Numbered from the stretch's first letter, positions 1 through 8,337 are shown. The stretch is 43,970 bases of DNA from Gammaproteobacteria bacterium 13_2_20CM_66_19 (GCA_001914695.1 MNCZ01000012.1:1-43970); one strand, 5' to 3'. The notes: generated by a model not told the origin, from the sequence alone. Program-made: numbers and translations.

Positions 1-234
1 CTTGTGCTCGGTGAGGTAGCGGGCGAGCGCCTTGAGGAGCGCCGCGCGCTCGTGGAAAGTGAGCCGCCGCAGGTTCCCTCCGCCCACCTCGCGCGCATGC
101 TCGAGCATCAGCCTCGTATCGAGGCCGTCCGCGGTCGCGCTGGCGATGACCTCGCCCGTGGTGGCATCGCGCAGCGCAACGCCGCCGCCCGTCCCGGCAA
201 GCCACTTTCCCGCCACGAAACTCTGCAGTTGCAT
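1..234 (-). CDS. paaZ: PaaZ, N-terminal part (cut by window edge)
   Basis: This is the first 78 codons of a gene that runs off the left edge. The ATG is at 234 and the protein begins MQLQSFVAGKWLAG, followed by a segment with LMLEHAREVGG and LTFHERAALLKALA. This matches the start of PaaZ, the bifunctional oxepin-CoA hydrolase/3-oxo-5,6-dehydrosuberyl-CoA semialdehyde dehydrogenase. PaaZ opens the ring of oxepin-CoA and oxidises the resulting aldehyde in the cytoplasm. Only the beginning of the aldehyde dehydrogenase domain is visible; catalytic residues lie outside the window. It starts 5 bases after the paaI stop, so it is the distal gene of the paa operon seen here. The ALDH family has similar starts, but operon context makes PaaZ the clear choice. 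Confidence 0.87.
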   Translation of the reverse strand, partial: MQLQSFVAGKWLAGTGGGVALRDATTGEVIASATADGLDTRLMLEHAREVGGGNLRRLTFHERAALLKALARYLTEHK

Positions 235-239
235 GCTCG

Positions 240-692
240 TCACTCCCCGCCCACGACCTGACCGTCCACGCGGTAGGAGCGTCCGCGAGCGAGCGCAATG
301 CGCTCGCCCCGCTGGTTGCAGACGATGATCTCGTAGAGGCCGTTGCGCCGGCTGCGCCACAGCTCGCTCGCCTCGGCCGTGAGCTCATCGCCCTCGCGCG
401 CTGCCGCGAGGAAATCGATCGAGGCCGCGGCGGCGAGCGTGCTCTCGTTGTGCGAGTTGCAGGCAAAGGCGAATGCGCTGTCGGCGAGCGCGAAGACGAT
501 GCCTCCATGACAGACCGCGTGGCCGTTCACCATGTCGGCGCGCACCGTCATCGCCACGCGCGCCCAGCCCGCACGCATGCCCGTGATCCGCATGCCGAGC
601 GTCTGCGAGGCGCGATCGCGCGCAAAGAGCGCGGCTCCGGCGCGCTCGGCCCGCCGTTGCGCCGCATCGGCCGCGTCCGCCGGGTCTTTCAT
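240..692 (-). CDS. paaI: PaaI hotdog-fold acyl-CoA thioesterase
   Basis: A 150-residue protein from an ATG at 692. It carries the hotdog thioesterase signature around residues 57-80 (NGHAVCHGGIVFALADSAFA), matching the PaaI family in motif and length. PaaI hydrolyses hydroxyphenylacetyl-CoA and related dead-end aryl-CoA esters, releasing free CoA when the phenylacetate pathway stalls; it acts as a cytoplasmic tetramer. The frame stays open upstream into paaG, but the residues before the ATG are arginine/alanine-rich shadow sequence and the family begins about here. It lies 40 bases after paaG and 5 before paaZ in the same operon. Family assignment is secure; the exact substrate is inferred from the operon. 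Confidence 0.9.
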   Translation of the reverse strand: MKDPADAADAAQRRAERAGAALFARDRASQTLGMRITGMRAGWARVAMTVRADMVNGHAVCHGGIVFALADSAFAFACNSHNESTLAAAASIDFLAAAREGDELTAEASELWRSRRNGLYEIIVCNQRGERIALARGRSYRVDGQVVGGE

Positions 693-732
693 ATCCGTAG
701 CCTCACACTGCGCCGCGTCCTCACGCCGGACT

Positions 733-1521
733 TCAGCGCCCGGTGAAGCGCGGCGTGCGCTTTTCGGCGAACGCCGCGACCCCTTCCGTATAGTCGGCGC
801 TGTGCCCGAGCTCGCCCTGGTAGTCGCGCTCCACGTCCAGCTGCTGCGGGAGCGTGCGGCTCCAGCCCTCGTAGATGGCCTGCCGGGTGCGCGCGAGGGC
901 GCGGGTCGGTGCGGCGGCGAGCTGTCGCGCCAGAGCGTCCACGACTTCGGCGAGCTCACCGTCCTCGACGCAGCGCCAGATCAGTCCCCAGGCGGCGGCC
1001 TGCTCGGCGGACAGCTTCTCGCCGAGGAGCGCGAGTCCCATGGCGCGCGCCGTGCCGACGAGGCGCGGCAGGAACCAGGTGCCGCCGGAATCCGGAACGA
1101 GACCGAGCTTCGAGAACGCCTGCACGAAGCTCGCCGAGCGCGCCGCGATGACTAAATCGCAGGCGAGCGCGATGTTGGCGCCGGCCCCGGCCGCGACCCC
1201 GTTGACGGCCGCAAGCACCGGCAGGCCCAAGGAGCGCAGAGCGAGCACCAGTGGCTTGTAGCTCTGCTCGATGGAGGCGGCCAGATCGGGCGGCGCGCCC
1301 CCCGGCGCCACGGCCCTTTCGTTCAGATCCTGGCCGGCGCAGAAGCCCCGCCCGGCGCCGGTGATCACCAGCACGCGGGCCGGCTGGTCTTTCAGGCTCG
1401 CGAGCGCCGCGCGCACCTCGGCGTGCATCTCGGTGTTGAAGCTGTTGAGGCGCTCCGGCCGGTTGAGGGTGAGCCGGGCGATGCCGTCGGCCGTCTCGAA
1501 CAGAATGTTCCGGTAGCTCAC
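733..1521 (-). CDS. paaG: PaaG, 1,2-epoxyphenylacetyl-CoA isomerase
   Basis: A 262-residue crotonase-fold enzyme, the usual PaaG length. It starts at GTG 1521, with GGAG six bases upstream. PaaG-type motifs include GRGFCAGQDLNER (residues 58-69) and LVPDSGGTWFLPRLVG (141-156), where D144 fits the catalytic aspartate of the isomerase. PaaG converts ring-1,2-epoxyphenylacetyl-CoA to the seven-membered oxepin-CoA and later acts as a double-bond isomerase in the beta-oxidation steps. It follows paaE by 19 bases. A paaF hydratase gene, which usually sits between paaE and paaG in Escherichia coli, is absent here. Another crotonase function is possible, but the motif and context favour PaaG. Confidence 0.9.
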   Translation of the reverse strand: MSYRNILFETADGIARLTLNRPERLNSFNTEMHAEVRAALASLKDQPARVLVITGAGRGFCAGQDLNERAVAPGGAPPDLAASIEQSYKPLVLALRSLGLPVLAAVNGVAAGAGANIALACDLVIAARSASFVQAFSKLGLVPDSGGTWFLPRLVGTARAMGLALLGEKLSAEQAAAWGLIWRCVEDGELAEVVDALARQLAAAPTRALARTRQAIYEGWSRTLPQQLDVERDYQGELGHSADYTEGVAAFAEKRTPRFTGR

Positions 1522-1540
1522 GTTTTTCTCCGCGCCACGC

Positions 1541-2647
1541 TCATTTCTCGTCGTAATCGAGCTCGAGCGAGGGAGTCTTCACGCGCGACTGACAGGCGAG
1601 CACATAGCCGTCCCCGAGCTCCCAGTCCTCGAGCGCGTAGTTCTGCGCCATCTCCACCTCCCCGCGAACCACCTTCGTGCGGCACGTCGAGCACACCCCG
1701 GCGCGGCAGGAGAAGGGCAGCTCGATGCCGGCGCGCGCCGCGGCCTCGAGCACGGTGTCGTGGTTCATTCTCATGCTGAAGGCGCGCCGGCGCCCGTCCA
1801 TGAGGATCGTGACCTCGGCCATACCCGCAGCCGGGGCCGCGTCCCGTGGCGCCGTGCCCGGCGCCGCAGCCGCCGCGGCCTCCCGGCGCTCGGCGTCGGA
1901 AGCCGTGCTCGCGACCGTGAAATGCTCCGCATGGATGCGCCCCGCCGGGACGCCGAGCCCGCGCAGCGCCCCGCTCACCTGCTCGATCATGTCCCCGGGA
2001 CCGCACACGAAGTACTCCCGCACCTCGAGCGGCCGGAAGAGCGTCGTGGCGAACTGCCGCACGCGCGCGCCGTCGAGCCTGCCGTTGTAGAGCTCGACTT
2101 CCTGAGGTTCGCGGCTCATCACGAAGTGCAGCGACAGCCGTCCGAGGTGGCGATCCTTGAGCGCCAGCAGCTCCTCGAGGCACATGGCGCGGCCGGTGCC
2201 GGTGTTGCCGTAGAAGAGCACCACCGAGCTCGCGCCCTGCGCGAGCAGCGCCCGCGTCACCGACATCACCGGCGTGATGCCGCAACCGGCGGCGAAGGCG
2301 GCATAGGCGCCGCCGGCGACGCCCGCCTCCCGCGGCGTGAAGCTGCCGTTCGGCGGCAGCACGTCCAGCCGGTCGCCCGGGCGCAGCTCCTCCGCCAGGT
2401 ACCGCGACACGCGACCCTGCGAGTGAACCCGCGGCACGATGCGCACCGGCCACTCACCGGGCGCATTCACCAGCGAATAGGTTCGCCGCGCCTCCTCGCC
2501 CGCGATCTCCACGCGCACCACGACGTGCTGCCCGGGACTCCCGCGGTACTCCTCGCGCAGCCCCGAGGGAACCTCGAGGGAGATCGCCACCGCATCCTCC
2601 GCGTCGGGTGAGATGTCGAGAACCCTGAGCGAATGGAACCTCAGCAT
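1541..2647 (-). CDS. paaE: PaaE, reductase subunit of phenylacetyl-CoA epoxidase
   Basis: A 368-residue flavin/iron-sulfur reductase. The N-terminal part is a ferredoxin-NADP reductase-like FAD domain (ARRTYSLVNAP near residue 55) followed by an NAD(P)H domain (AAGCGITPVMSVTRALL). The C-terminal part is a plant-type 2Fe-2S ferredoxin domain with CRAGVCSTC and a later LAC cysteine. PaaE passes electrons from NADPH to the di-iron PaaA subunit of the ring-1,2-epoxidase. The ATG at 2647 gives a normal length of about 360 residues. It lies 34 bases after paaD and 19 before paaG. Long arginine/alanine-rich open frames overlap it on both strands; these are GC-rich shadows. Confidence 0.93.
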   Translation of the reverse strand: MLRFHSLRVLDISPDAEDAVAISLEVPSGLREEYRGSPGQHVVVRVEIAGEEARRTYSLVNAPGEWPVRIVPRVHSQGRVSRYLAEELRPGDRLDVLPPNGSFTPREAGVAGGAYAAFAAGCGITPVMSVTRALLAQGASSVVLFYGNTGTGRAMCLEELLALKDRHLGRLSLHFVMSREPQEVELYNGRLDGARVRQFATTLFRPLEVREYFVCGPGDMIEQVSGALRGLGVPAGRIHAEHFTVASTASDAERREAAAAAAPGTAPRDAAPAAGMAEVTILMDGRRRAFSMRMNHDTVLEAAARAGIELPFSCRAGVCSTCRTKVVRGEVEMAQNYALEDWELGDGYVLACQSRVKTPSLELDYDEK

Positions 2648-2681
2648 GTCGGCGGCACTTGGGTAGCGGAGGGGCTCGAGG

Positions 2682-3185
2682 TCAGAGGCACTTGAAGTAG
2701 TCGAAGGGCTCCCCGCAGGCGCTGCAGCGGTAGTGGGCCTTGCAGGGGGTCGAGCCGAACTCGCTCACCCGCTCGGTGGAGCGGCTCTCACAGCGCGGAC
2801 AGCTCACGAGTGGCGCCTGCCACAGGCGGCGGGGACTTGCGACCGTCTCCTCCGGAGGCGCAATGCCAAAGCTCCTGAGCTTCTGCCGTCCCTCGCTCGT
2901 GAGCCACGCGCTGGTCCAGGGCGGCGACAGCACCTCCTCGAGAATCACGTCGGTGAGACCTTCCGCGTCGAGTGCGGTGCGCACCGCGCTGCGGATCGCC
3001 TCGGTCGCGGGGCAGGCCGAGTAGGTCGGCGTGAGTCCGACACGCCACCGCCCGTCGGCATCCTGGCGAACGTGCCTCACGATGCCGAGATCGACGATGC
3101 TCAGGACCGGGATCTCGGGGTCCGCAACCCGGGCGAGGAGCGCGCGCAAGCGCCCCTCGCGCTCCGCCCCGACGCCGCCTTCCAT
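2682..3185 (-). CDS. paaD: PaaD, Fe-S maturation factor for the epoxidase
   Basis: A 167-residue DUF59/MIP18-type protein. The N-terminal half has DPEIPVLSIVDLGIVR (residues 22-37) and TYSACPATEAI; the C-terminal end has two cysteine pairs (CPRCES, RCSACGEPFDYFKC) that can bind metal. PaaD is needed for a functional phenylacetyl-CoA epoxidase, probably by supporting Fe-S assembly on PaaE. I chose ATG 3185, 20 bases after the paaC stop, because it gives the family length (about 165). A GTG at 3209 overlaps the paaC stop in a GTGA arrangement and would add eight residues; translational coupling makes it a real alternative. Identity is clear from the ordered motifs. Confidence 0.9.
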   Translation of the reverse strand: MEGGVGAEREGRLRALLARVADPEIPVLSIVDLGIVRHVRQDADGRWRVGLTPTYSACPATEAIRSAVRTALDAEGLTDVILEEVLSPPWTSAWLTSEGRQKLRSFGIAPPEETVASPRRLWQAPLVSCPRCESRSTERVSEFGSTPCKAHYRCSACGEPFDYFKCL

Positions 3186-3205
3186 CACCGCCGCCACGCC
3201 CGCCC

Positions 3206-4000
3206 TCACCAGCGCGCGCCCGGGTAGGTGCGCTGCAGATGCTGCATTTCCGAGAGCATGTGGGAAAGGTGCTCGGTGTGCACGCCCCGCCGGCCGTGCC
3301 AGGGGTAAGGCGCCGCCGCGGGCCGCACCAGCGTCGCGGCGGCGAGATCTTCGTCGACGCGACTCGACCATCGGGAGCTCGGCTCCGCGAGCGCCGGGGC
3401 GATGCCGGCCGCCCTCATCCGCTCATCGACGTCGTCCGGCGCGAACAGCTCGGAGGTGAAGCGCCAGAGCGAGTCGAGCGAGCGCTGCACCCGTGCGTGA
3501 CTCTCATCCGTCCCGTCGCCGAGCCGCATGAGCCAGCCGCTGCTGAAGCGATGGTGGTAGCGGGTCTCCTTGAGCGCCTTGGCGGCAATCGCCGCGAGAC
3601 GCGCATCCGTGGAGGCGAGCAGCGCCTCGTAGATCTCGAGCTGCCAGCAGTCGATGAGCCACTGGCGCACGACGGTGTGGCCGAAGTCGCCGTTGGGCTG
3701 CTCGGCGAGGGTCAGGTTCGTGAATTCGGGCGCATCGCGCAAGAATGCCAGCGCATCCTCGTCACGCCCCCGCCCCTCGAGCTCGCCCGCGTAGGTGAGG
3801 AAGAGCCGCGCCTGTCCGATGAGGTCGAGCGCGAGGTTGGCGAGCCCCAGGTCCTCCTCGAGGGCCGGCGCGTGACCCACCCACTCACCGAGGCGTTGCC
3901 CGAGCACGAGGCTCGTGTCGCCGAGGCGCAGCACGTAGCGAAAGTGCGCGGCGCGCGAGCTCGCCTCGGGCTGCTGCGGCGCTGCCCCTGCCGCGCTCAC
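3206..4000 (-). CDS. paaC: PaaC, structural subunit of phenylacetyl-CoA epoxidase
   Basis: A 264-residue ferritin-like helical protein with LGDTSLVLGQRLGEWVGHAP, LANLALDLIGQAR and ETRYHHRFSSGWLMRLGDGT, all typical of PaaC. PaaC pairs with PaaA in the heterotetrameric oxygenase core but lacks a full di-iron site. The start is a GTG at 4000 whose TGA-overlapping register (GTGA) ties it to the paaB stop, indicating translational coupling. The frame is open much further upstream, but that extension is the shadow of paaB and paaA. Length is close to the 248 residues of the E. coli protein, with a few extra N-terminal residues rich in alanine and glutamine. Confidence 0.92.
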   Translation of the reverse strand: MSAAGAAPQQPEASSRAAHFRYVLRLGDTSLVLGQRLGEWVGHAPALEEDLGLANLALDLIGQARLFLTYAGELEGRGRDEDALAFLRDAPEFTNLTLAEQPNGDFGHTVVRQWLIDCWQLEIYEALLASTDARLAAIAAKALKETRYHHRFSSGWLMRLGDGTDESHARVQRSLDSLWRFTSELFAPDDVDERMRAAGIAPALAEPSSRWSSRVDEDLAAATLVRPAAAPYPWHGRRGVHTEHLSHMLSEMQHLQRTYPGARW

Positions 4001-4281
4001 AGGTTCTTGACCTCTTCCGGAATGGCATAGAAGGTCGGGTGCCGGTAGACCTTGTCGCGCGCCGGCTCGAACAGCGCATCCGCCTCCTCGGGGTCCGACG
4101 CCACGATGTCCGCCGAGCGCACCACCCAGAGGCTGACGCCTTCCTGGCGGCGCGTGTAGACGTCGCGCGCGTGCTCGATGGCCATGCGCGCGTCCGCCGC
4201 ATGCACGCTTCCGACATGCTTGTGCTCGAGCCCCGAGCGCGAGCGGATGAATACCTCGAAGAGCGGCCAGTCGCTGCTCAT
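3997..4281 (-). CDS. paaB: PaaB, small subunit of phenylacetyl-CoA epoxidase
   Basis: A 94-residue protein beginning MSSDWPLFEVFIRSRSG and containing GSVHAADARMAIEHARDVYTR and VVRSADIVAS, the PaaB signature. PaaB bridges PaaAC dimers into the larger epoxidase assembly. I chose ATG 4281 because a GGAG lies eight bases upstream and the length and N-terminus match the family; an ATG at 4293 would add four residues with a poorer ribosome site. It follows paaA by 14 bases, and its TGA overlaps the GTG of paaC. Very secure. Confidence 0.93.
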   Translation of the reverse strand: MSSDWPLFEVFIRSRSGLEHKHVGSVHAADARMAIEHARDVYTRRQEGVSLWVVRSADIVASDPEEADALFEPARDKVYRHPTFYAIPEEVKNL

Positions 4282-4295
4282 GTCCGTCTCCATTC

Positions 4296-5294
4296 CTAGG
4301 CAGCCTGCGGCTGCCGCGAACGCTCCTTCGCGGCATGCGCGGCCGCCGCCTCGCGTACCCAGCGGCCCGCCTCGTGGGCAGCGCGGCGCGCCTCGAGCCG
4401 CTCGTGGTTGCAGGGACCGTGCCCTGCGAGCACGGCGTGAAACTCGTTCCAGTCGATCGGACCGATGAGGTAATGCTGCGCGGCCTCGTCCCAGCGCAGC
4501 GCCGGATCGGGAATCGTGAGCCCGAGGAACTGCGCCTGCGGGACCGTGATGTCGATGAACTTCTGGCGCAGCTCGTCGTTGCTGAAGCGCTTGATCTTCC
4601 AGCGCATCGATTGGGCGGTGTGCTTCGAGTCGGCATCGCTCGGGCCGAACATCATGATCGACGGCCACCACCAGCGCTGCAGCGCATCCTGCGCCATGGC
4701 CCGCTGCGCCGCGCTCCCCTGCGCGAGCGTCAGCATGATCTCGAAGCCCTGGCGCTGATGGAAGCTCTCTTCCTTGCAGATGCGCACCATGGCGCGCGCG
4801 TACGGACCGTAGGAGCAGCGGCAGATGGGAATCTGGTTCATGATGGCCGCGCCGTCGACCAGCCAGCCGATCGCCCCCACATCCGCCCAGGTGAGCGTCG
4901 GGTAGTTGAAGATGCTGGAATACCTCGCGGCGCCCGAGAGCAGCTGCTCGATCATCTCCGCCCGCGCGATGCCGAGCGTCTCGGCCGCGCTGTAGAGGTA
5001 CATGCCGTGGCCGCCCTCGTCCTGCACCTTGGCGATCAGCACCGCCTTGCGCCGCAGCGTCGGGGCGCGCGTGATCCAGTTGCCTTCCGGCAGCATGCCG
5101 ACGATCTCCGAATGAGCGTGCTGCGAGATCTGGCGGATGAGAGTCTGCCGATAGGCGTCGGGCATCCAGCTCTTGGGCTCGATCTTTTCCTCGACGTCGA
5201 TCCGCTCCTGGAAGCGCTGCGCGAGCGCAGCGGATGAGCCGGCCCCGGCCGGCAGGGGCTCCTTGCCGTGGGTATCGAGCGCCTGGGTATACAT
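4296..5294 (-). CDS. paaA: PaaA, catalytic di-iron subunit of phenylacetyl-CoA epoxidase
   Basis: A 332-residue ferritin-like monooxygenase subunit with strongly conserved stretches: [75 protein letters not shown] and [20 protein letters not shown]. The Glu/His residues in KVQDEGGH and KEESFHQR fit the di-iron ligands. It inserts oxygen into the aromatic ring of phenylacetyl-CoA. I chose ATG 5294 ([10 protein letters not shown]), as in Pseudomonas-type PaaA. The frame reaches a GTG at 5333, but that codon lies in the inverted-repeat operator region, so it is unlikely. First gene of the operon, divergent from paaX. Confidence 0.95.
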   Translation of the reverse strand: MYTQALDTHGKEPLPAGAGSSAALAQRFQERIDVEEKIEPKSWMPDAYRQTLIRQISQHAHSEIVGMLPEGNWITRAPTLRRKAVLIAKVQDEGGHGMYLYSAAETLGIARAEMIEQLLSGAARYSSIFNYPTLTWADVGAIGWLVDGAAIMNQIPICRCSYGPYARAMVRICKEESFHQRQGFEIMLTLAQGSAAQRAMAQDALQRWWWPSIMMFGPSDADSKHTAQSMRWKIKRFSNDELRQKFIDITVPQAQFLGLTIPDPALRWDEAAQHYLIGPIDWNEFHAVLAGHGPCNHERLEARRAAHEAGRWVREAAAAHAAKERSRQPQAA

Positions 5295-5326
5295 GGGGCT
5301 GCCGTGCTGCCGCGCACCGTGAGGAT

Positions 5327-5367
5327 ATGACACAAGATTAGCACGACCGGTATGTTTTCTGTGTCAC
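5327..5367. promoter_or_regulatory. Divergent paaA/paaX operator-promoter region
   Basis: The two divergent genes are separated by about 90 bases. A perfect 7-base inverted repeat, TGACACA (5328-5334) and TGTGTCA (5360-5366), spans this gap with 25 bases between arms. On the plus strand ATGACA (5327-5332), 18 bases, then TATGTT (5351-5356) makes a plausible sigma-70 promoter for paaX; on the minus strand GTGACA from 5367 is a -35 candidate for paaA. Placement suggests a PaaX operator (released by phenylacetyl-CoA in known systems). The motif differs from the E. coli PaaX box as I remember it, so the binding protein is inferred. Confidence 0.5.
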
Positions 5368-5381
5368 AATTCGCACCGCCC

Positions 5382-6377
5382 ATGAAGCGCGCACCGAGCG
5401 CCCCGGTCCCCGCCGCCGTGCGGGCCCTGTTGCGGCGCTGGCGCGCGCAGCGCCCGCTGCGCGCCGGGTCGCTCTTGGTCACGATCTTCGGCGACGCCAT
5501 CGCCCCGCGCGGCGCGGCGGTCACGCTCGGCAGCTTGATCCGCCTCGCCGCTCCCTTCGGCGTCACGGAGCGCCTGGTGCGCACCTCGGTCGCGCGGCTG
5601 GCGCGGGACGGGTGGCTCGCGGCGCGCCGCTCCGGCCGCCGCAGCGAGTACCGCCTGACGCGCGCCGGCGCCGAGCGCTTCGCCGAGGCGACGCGGCGCA
5701 TCTACGGCCAGAGCCCCAGGGCGTGGGACGGCAGGTGGACGCTCCTGGTGATTCCTCCCCGGAGCGCATCCCGCCGGGGACGCCCGAGCGAGGACCTGAA
5801 GTGGCTCGGGTTCGGGCGACTGAATCCGTCGCTGTACGCGCATCCGGGGTGCACTCCGGGCGAGGCCCGCCGGTGGCTGGGCAACTTGCCCGGGGCCGCC
5901 GACGGACTGCTGCTCGAAGGCAGGAGCGGCGACCTCGCCGGCGACCGCCGGCTGGTGAGCTACGGCTGGGACCTCGAGGATCTCGCGCGGCGCTACCGGC
6001 GCTTCGTCGCCGCCTTCGCACCGGTCGAGTCCGCGCTACGCGCGCGAGCGGCACCTCCGGCCGGCACGGCCTTCGTGGTCCGTACGCTCCTCATCCACGA
6101 GTACCGCAAGATTCACCTGCAGGATCCGCTGCTGCCGCCGGCCCTGCTGCCTCCCCGCTGGGTGGGAAGCGCAGCGTACGAGCTCTGCCGCCGCCTCTAC
6201 GCGCGCGTGTTCGCGCCCGCGGAAGGCTACCTGTCGGCCACCGCGCGCCGGCTGCACCGCCCGCTGCCCTCGGCACACTCCGCCGCGTATGCCCGCTTCG
6301 GGGGATTGGTGCGCAACGAGCCCCGCTCCACCCGTTCAACGCTGGGCGCAGCGGCCCCACCGCTGCGCCTGCGGTGA
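5382..6377 (+). CDS. paaX: PaaX, phenylacetic acid operon repressor
   Basis: A 331-residue transcription regulator. It has the N-terminal winged-helix segment (LLVTIFGDAIAPRGA, LGSLIRLAAPFGVTERLVRTSVARL, GWLAARRSGRRSEYRLT), the central WDGRWTLLVIP segment, and C-terminal LLIHEYRKIHLQDPLLPPALLP, all hallmarks of PaaX. Known PaaX proteins repress paa genes and release DNA upon binding phenylacetyl-CoA. I chose ATG 5382 (MKRAPSAP); an in-frame ATG at 5352 lies in the proposed -10 and operator, so it would leave no promoter. Neither start has a clear Shine-Dalgarno. Divergent from paaA and convergent with the lipoprotein gene 13 bases downstream. Confidence 0.93.
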   Translation: MKRAPSAPVPAAVRALLRRWRAQRPLRAGSLLVTIFGDAIAPRGAAVTLGSLIRLAAPFGVTERLVRTSVARLARDGWLAARRSGRRSEYRLTRAGAERFAEATRRIYGQSPRAWDGRWTLLVIPPRSASRRGRPSEDLKWLGFGRLNPSLYAHPGCTPGEARRWLGNLPGAADGLLLEGRSGDLAGDRRLVSYGWDLEDLARRYRRFVAAFAPVESALRARAAPPAGTAFVVRTLLIHEYRKIHLQDPLLPPALLPPRWVGSAAYELCRRLYARVFAPAEGYLSATARRLHRPLPSAHSAAYARFGGLVRNEPRSTRSTLGAAAPPLRLR

Positions 6378-6390
6378 GCGCGCCGGCCGG

Positions 6391-8337
6391 TCAGCCGCCG
6401 GTGAGCGCGACCAGCATTCGATTCACCGTCAGCACGCCGCTCGTCGGGTCGTACGTGCCCTCCGCCGCGATCGCGCGCACCGCCGTCATGCCGGTGAGAT
6501 CGCCAGCGAGCGCCGTGACGAAGTCGCCGAAGGAGGTGAACGAGTCGAAGGTGTGGCTCCTGTCACGCGCGACACGCGCGATCGCAAAGGTCATCGGCCC
6601 CGTGGTGGCCGGCACGAAGCTGAGTCCGGCGGGCACTGCCGCCGGGTCGAGCTGCACGGGCCCGATCCGGATCAGGTGCAGCTGCGCGCTCTGGAGCGTC
6701 GACTGCGTGATCAGGACGTGGGTCGCGCTCAACGGCGCGTCAAACGGTGCGGTCACCCCGGGCGACGCCCACGCGAGCAGAGCCAAGGCATTGGGTGGCA
6801 AAAGCTCGGCCGGGATGAGGGCCTTGAAATCCGGCGGCGCCGAGCCGAATGGGGTCACGAAGCCGAGGAATGGAAGCGGAGAGCCCGCCTGCAGCGGGGG
6901 CAGCTGAAGCGCAGCGGGCACCTGGACCTGATAGGCGCTCGCGGTGGCATCGTTGGCCGCGCTGCTGCCCGTACCGGCGAAATTGAACATCGACGGGTCA
7001 CTCCCGGCGATGGACTGCAGCTTCACCGTCACCACGCCGGTCGCACTCGAGATGAACTGGCCCCAGAGCGGCGTCCGCATGAGTCGAGCACTGCCCGAGC
7101 TCGCATCGAGCGTGCGGTTGCCGCTCGAGTCGGTGCCGAAGGTGCCGAAGAGCTGCAGCCGCTGGCCGACCGAGATGTCCTGGGCACTGAAGCTGCCGCT
7201 CTGGCCATCCTCGGTGACGGCCGTGGTGCCAGCCACCGTGACCGCGATCGACCGGCTGAACTGCTCGTCGTCGCTGCCGCGCGCGTCGGTCCATGCATGG
7301 CCGACGGTGAGCACGTTGCCGCTGCGCGCGAACACCGTACCGTCGACGCTGTCGAGGCCCGCGCCCGGAACGCTGCTACCCGCGAACACCGCCGTGGCCG
7401 TAAAGGTCTGGCTCTGCGTGTCGAAGCTTCCGGTCGCGGCGGTGACCGTGCCCGCGCCGAGCGCCGCGAGCGCGGTGAGGCCAGCGCTGCCCGTATAGGC
7501 GGTGCCGTTCAGGGTATAGCTCGTCGTGGCGGTCGTGCCGACGACCATTTGCCCGTGGTCATCGTCCATCGCGTCGTTGAAGGGCCGCACGTTGACCGTG
7601 TACGAGCTGGCGGACGTGTCGACGCTCAGGAGCTTTCCGCGCACCCGGACGGGCTTGCTCGCATCGGGCGCGAGGCTCGCCGACAGCATCGGCTGAACGG
7701 TCACCGTCACCGCGCTCGCCAGGGTCGAGGCGCTGATGGCTGCGGGCGCGACGGTGTTGGAAGCGCCGAGATTGAAGTCGAGCGCGAAGTTGGCGATCCC
7801 ACGGTCGCTGATCACCAGGGGCGCGCCGGGCGGGAGCTTCAGAGTGAGGGTGAGCTGACCGTTCGGCGCGACCAGCGCGCCGTTGGTGGCGCCGTTCATG
7901 ATGTTGGCAGCGGGCACCGTGAGACCGCCCGCACCGTTGTCGACCACGATCGTCCCGCCGCCGTAGTCGACCGTCATCGACACCCCGGTATAGGTGCCCG
8001 CCGACACCTGCCGCGCGCTGATGACCTCCGAGAGATTCGCGAGCTGCGCGAAGTCGACCTTGCTCGGGGCCGGCAGAGTCTCGACGGCCGTGCCGTCGGC
8101 GCTAGTCAGCTTCAACGAGACGACGGCGAGCTGGTAGCTGAGGAAATCTCCCGGCGCATCGGTCAGGGTCACCATCGCCACGCCGCTCGCGGGCGCCATG
8201 GAACTCATCGGGCTCCCCGAGCCGCCGCCGCAGCCGCTCACACCCGCGGCGCCGGCGATGCCCGCCACGGCGAGTAGTCGGAAAATGAGAACGGCCGCAC
8301 CGCTCGAGCGGCGGCCCCTGGCCTGACGCGTGTTCAT
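6391..8337 (-). CDS. Large DUF4382-type outer/periplasmic lipoprotein
   Basis: A 648-residue protein from ATG 8337. The N-terminus has a basic region, a hydrophobic stretch and a lipobox ending at C36 (GVSGCGGG), so it is probably lipidated. Residues about 50-200 (VTLTDAPGDFLSYQLAVVSLKLTSADG, DFAQLANLSEVISARQVSAGTYTGV, in part) match the DUF4382 pattern. The middle contains repeated beta-rich segments of DUF5666 character (RVRGKLLSVDTSASSYTVNV; LDSVDGTVFARSGNVLTVG). Function is unknown; such proteins are often cell-surface or extracytoplasmic. It is rich in Ser/Thr/Ala/Gly with few charges, consistent with export. It stands alone, with a leader of about 270 bases and paaX convergent downstream. 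Confidence 0.75.
   Translation of the reverse strand: MNTRQARGRRSSGAAVLIFRLLAVAGIAGAAGVSGCGGGSGSPMSSMAPASGVAMVTLTDAPGDFLSYQLAVVSLKLTSADGTAVETLPAPSKVDFAQLANLSEVISARQVSAGTYTGVSMTVDYGGGTIVVDNGAGGLTVPAANIMNGATNGALVAPNGQLTLTLKLPPGAPLVISDRGIANFALDFNLGASNTVAPAAISASTLASAVTVTVQPMLSASLAPDASKPVRVRGKLLSVDTSASSYTVNVRPFNDAMDDDHGQMVVGTTATTSYTLNGTAYTGSAGLTALAALGAGTVTAATGSFDTQSQTFTATAVFAGSSVPGAGLDSVDGTVFARSGNVLTVGHAWTDARGSDDEQFSRSIAVTVAGTTAVTEDGQSGSFSAQDISVGQRLQLFGTFGTDSSGNRTLDASSGSARLMRTPLWGQFISSATGVVTVKLQSIAGSDPSMFNFAGTGSSAANDATASAYQVQVPAALQLPPLQAGSPLPFLGFVTPFGSAPPDFKALIPAELLPPNALALLAWASPGVTAPFDAPLSATHVLITQSTLQSAQLHLIRIGPVQLDPAAVPAGLSFVPATTGPMTFAIARVARDRSHTFDSFTSFGDFVTALAGDLTGMTAVRAIAAEGTYDPTSGVLTVNRMLVALTGG

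Noticed and set aside
4001-4636. Upstream extension of the paaC reading frame
   Set aside because: It is the shadow of paaB and paaA. The GTG at 4000, coupled to the paaB stop, gives the family length.
6289-8277. A 662-codon plus-strand frame opposite the lipoprotein gene
   Set aside because: Arg/His/Gly-rich translation without motifs, antisense to a protein with a proper signal peptide and lipobox.
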